Shown in pieces: positions 10,066-14,467 of a stretch of 14,467 bases of DNA. How positions within the stretch are numbered: position 1 is the stretch's first letter; each line of letters starts with the position of its first letter. The notes beneath the pieces are model-generated. The model was not told where the DNA came from. It made no database searches and saw only the letters and a program-made list of their open reading frames with translations. Both the position numbers and the translations under genes were made by a program. Source of the stretch: Monoraphidium neglectum (lineage: Eukaryota > Chlorophyta > Chlorophyceae > Sphaeropleales > Selenastraceae); NCBI RefSeq assembly GCF_000611645.1, contig NW_014013119.1, positions 1 through 14,467 of the forward strand. The letters are read 5' to 3'.

Positions 10066-10210
10066 GCACAAACACACGCGCACGCACGCATGCACGCACG
10101 CACGCACACGTGCGCGCGCACACACCCACACCCACCCACCCCCCTACACACACACACACACACACATGCGCACGCAAGCACGCGGGCACGCACGCACACA
10201 CATACACATG
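10066..10210 (+). repeat. Compound CA / GCAC microsatellite
   Basis: About 145 bases of alternating purine-pyrimidine sequence built from CA, GCAC and CCCACA units, including a (CA)n run around 10145-10165. It contains the 12-base palindrome GTGCGCGCGCAC at 10110-10121. The short open frames across it (threonine/histidine/arginine or cysteine/valine repeats) are artefacts of the repeat. Confidence 0.9.
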
Positions 10211-10734
10211 CCATTTTCTGGAAACAATGTATCTGATAGCCCTGCCGTTTATGTAGCTTCCCATGTCCTGTGTCGGCTTGACCCCTGCGCGCTGAAAATG
10301 TCACGCTCAGCAGTTGCATGAATGCGCAAGCATTTGTCCATGCTGTGGTGGTGCGTTTCATGAATTGGCGATTGGACTTGTGGTGCCAGTGCATGAAGGT
10401 GGACTGCACACAAGGCACCAAACTGCTCACACAGGTGGATCGGCATATCTTGGGTTGGGTGCTTCCACGATTTTGATGACACACCTGCCACACAGCTGGG
10501 AGTGCTGCACTTAGTTACCCCGGTTCCTTCTCGTGCCTGGCATTGCTGAAGTGTTCATGTACAAAGTGCTTGTTTGTCCCAGCACAGCCATGCATCGAGG
10601 CGACTTGCCTGGTGACTAATTTTGTGGTACCATCAGCAGATCCACTGAGCGCACTGTGACCTATTCCTAATGAAGGCTCACTATGACTCCAGGAGCAAAA
10701 TGTTGTCAGGCTGAAATCCGGGCTTTGCTTGGCT

Positions 10735-11491
10735 GTGTTGCGCCTCGCACAAAGCATAGGCGACTTGACAACGACTGGCGGCGGCTGCTTTGGAGCCTGC
10801 AGGTGTGGGTACAACAGCTGTCGAATATCCACAGTACTGTCACACAAGACCTTTTCCAGTGGCCTGCGCACCTGAGCTTCTGCCCTAGGATGCAGGGCAT
10901 TCACAAGGTGCGCAGCATCTGGCGGGGCATTTGTGTTGTGTCACTCAGTGCCCCAAGTGCACCAGGTGATGCAGCAGCGGCTGGCATGATGTGTGTGTGC
11001 ATGCACCAGAGCATTGATATACTTGCGAGCATTGTCGCAGTGTCCATGTAGTGGTATGCAGCCGAAGACAGCACTATGAGTAGCAAAGCATTGACCGGGG
11101 GGTTCCTGTCACTGTCCGTGAGCACGCCTCACTCCTGCAGCGGCAAGCTGCTAGCATCCGCACTCATCACCCGATCCCGCTGTGATAACCTCCTTAAACT
11201 GACATCACACAGTGGCGGTATGAGAGCAAGGCTGCTATAATGCTGTGCTGCGCTGGAGATGTGCCGGAGCGACCTGCTTTTTCCGCCACACTCAAACCAA
11301 CTGCTACTGTACAGTTTTGTTGGGGCGGTTGGCGCCCTGCATGAGACAGTGCAACTTGAATCGACACGGCGCAAATTGCCTTTCCTGCCGTCGTGCGCGA
11401 CCAAGCGAAGCAGAGCCCCAATTGCTGCAAGTTGGGGGGGGGAGCAAGCTGGGGGGGAGCAGCTGCTGCCAAGGGCGCTCATCTTCCGCAA
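10735..11491 (-). pseudogene. Possible decayed or unresolved minus-strand coding segment
   Basis: One minus-strand frame stays open from 11491 to about 10904 except for a TGA at 11131-11129. The neighbouring frame is then open from 10940 down to 10515. In that frame, about 10910-10737 reads like protein (HLVNALHPRAEAQVRRPLEK, then DIRQLLYPHLQAPKQPPP). I recognise no family, and no pair of GT-AG sites I tried joins the two frames. The opposite strand is also partly open here. It could be a relic of a gene or mobile element, a fast-evolving gene with a splice structure I missed, or chance. Confidence 0.15.
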
Positions 11492-11673
11492 ACCTTGTGA
11501 ACCTCTGATGGCAGCTTGTTTTGCGTAGATCGCTCACTTGCTGCTCGAAGTAGTCCAGCGTTCCCAGGGGGCGCGGCAGAACTTCGAGCGAACCCTCAAT
11601 TTGTGTACTGATCTGTGCACTCCGTGTCCGTACCAGGCCAACCCTTCATTTTGGCGACAGAAAGAAGGCATTC

Positions 11674-14467
<2,794 letters not shown>

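Larger units (their letters stand above)
9391..11673. other. Divergent intergenic region between eIF4G and ATP synthase beta
   Basis: About 2.3 kb separate two genes transcribed away from each other, so both promoters should lie here. I see a short GC-rich patch at about 9735-9820, a CA/GCAC microsatellite, and a coding-like stretch with stops on the minus strand near 10735-11491. I could recognise no conserved promoter element. A six-codon ATG-to-TAG upstream ORF at 11508-11528 precedes the ATP synthase start but may not be transcribed. Confidence 0.6.

Noticed and set aside
10066..10210. Repeat array resembling a CRISPR or satellite
   Set aside because: There are no spacers or regular unit; it is a compound dinucleotide/tetranucleotide microsatellite in a eukaryotic genome.

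Overview
The window looks like nuclear DNA of a GC-rich green alga (Chlorophyta; the exact class cannot be told from sequence alone). The reasons are intron-rich genes with short introns (about 150-310 bases), splice donors that are nearly all GTG-type (GTGAG, GTGCG, GTGGG), long CAG/polyglutamine and alanine/glycine/proline-rich tracts, CA microsatellites, and protein families whose closest remembered relatives are plant and algal. No bacterial operon, rRNA, tRNA, CRISPR array or recognisable transposase is visible.

Layout: (1) 1-1344, plus strand: the 3' part of a gene for a membrane protein that tentatively resembles the mitochondrial K+/H+ exchange-related family (Mit_KHE1). One of its introns appears to be GC-AG. 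(2) 1345-3318: about 2 kb without a supportable gene, between two convergent 3' ends. (3) 3319-9390, minus strand: a complete eight-exon gene for the translation initiation scaffold eIF4G, 1,519 residues by my splice model. It has an eIF4E-binding YSRDFLI motif, an MIF4G domain, an RGG-type linker and an MA3 domain. (4) 9391-11673: a 2.3 kb divergent intergenic region with a short upstream ORF, a 145-base CA/GCAC microsatellite and a weak, broken coding-like stretch on the minus strand. (5) 11674-14467, plus strand: the first seven exons of the nuclear gene for the mitochondrial F1-ATP synthase beta subunit. The gene runs off the right edge about one third of the way into its C-terminal domain.

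The genes are ordinary eukaryotic housekeeping neighbours, not a pathway. eIF4G works in cytosolic cap-dependent translation and ATP synthase beta in mitochondrial ATP synthesis; the left-hand gene may also be mitochondrial. I found no convincing previously undescribed system. The most distinctive features are the polyglutamine/acidic expansion inside the MIF4G fold of eIF4G, its tyrosine-rich prion-like N-terminal region, the recurrence of pure CAG tracts in two unrelated genes, the GC-AG intron, and the unexplained coding-like remnant between eIF4G and the ATP synthase gene. All splice models were built by hand from reading-frame continuity and family alignment from memory; no search or transcript data were available.
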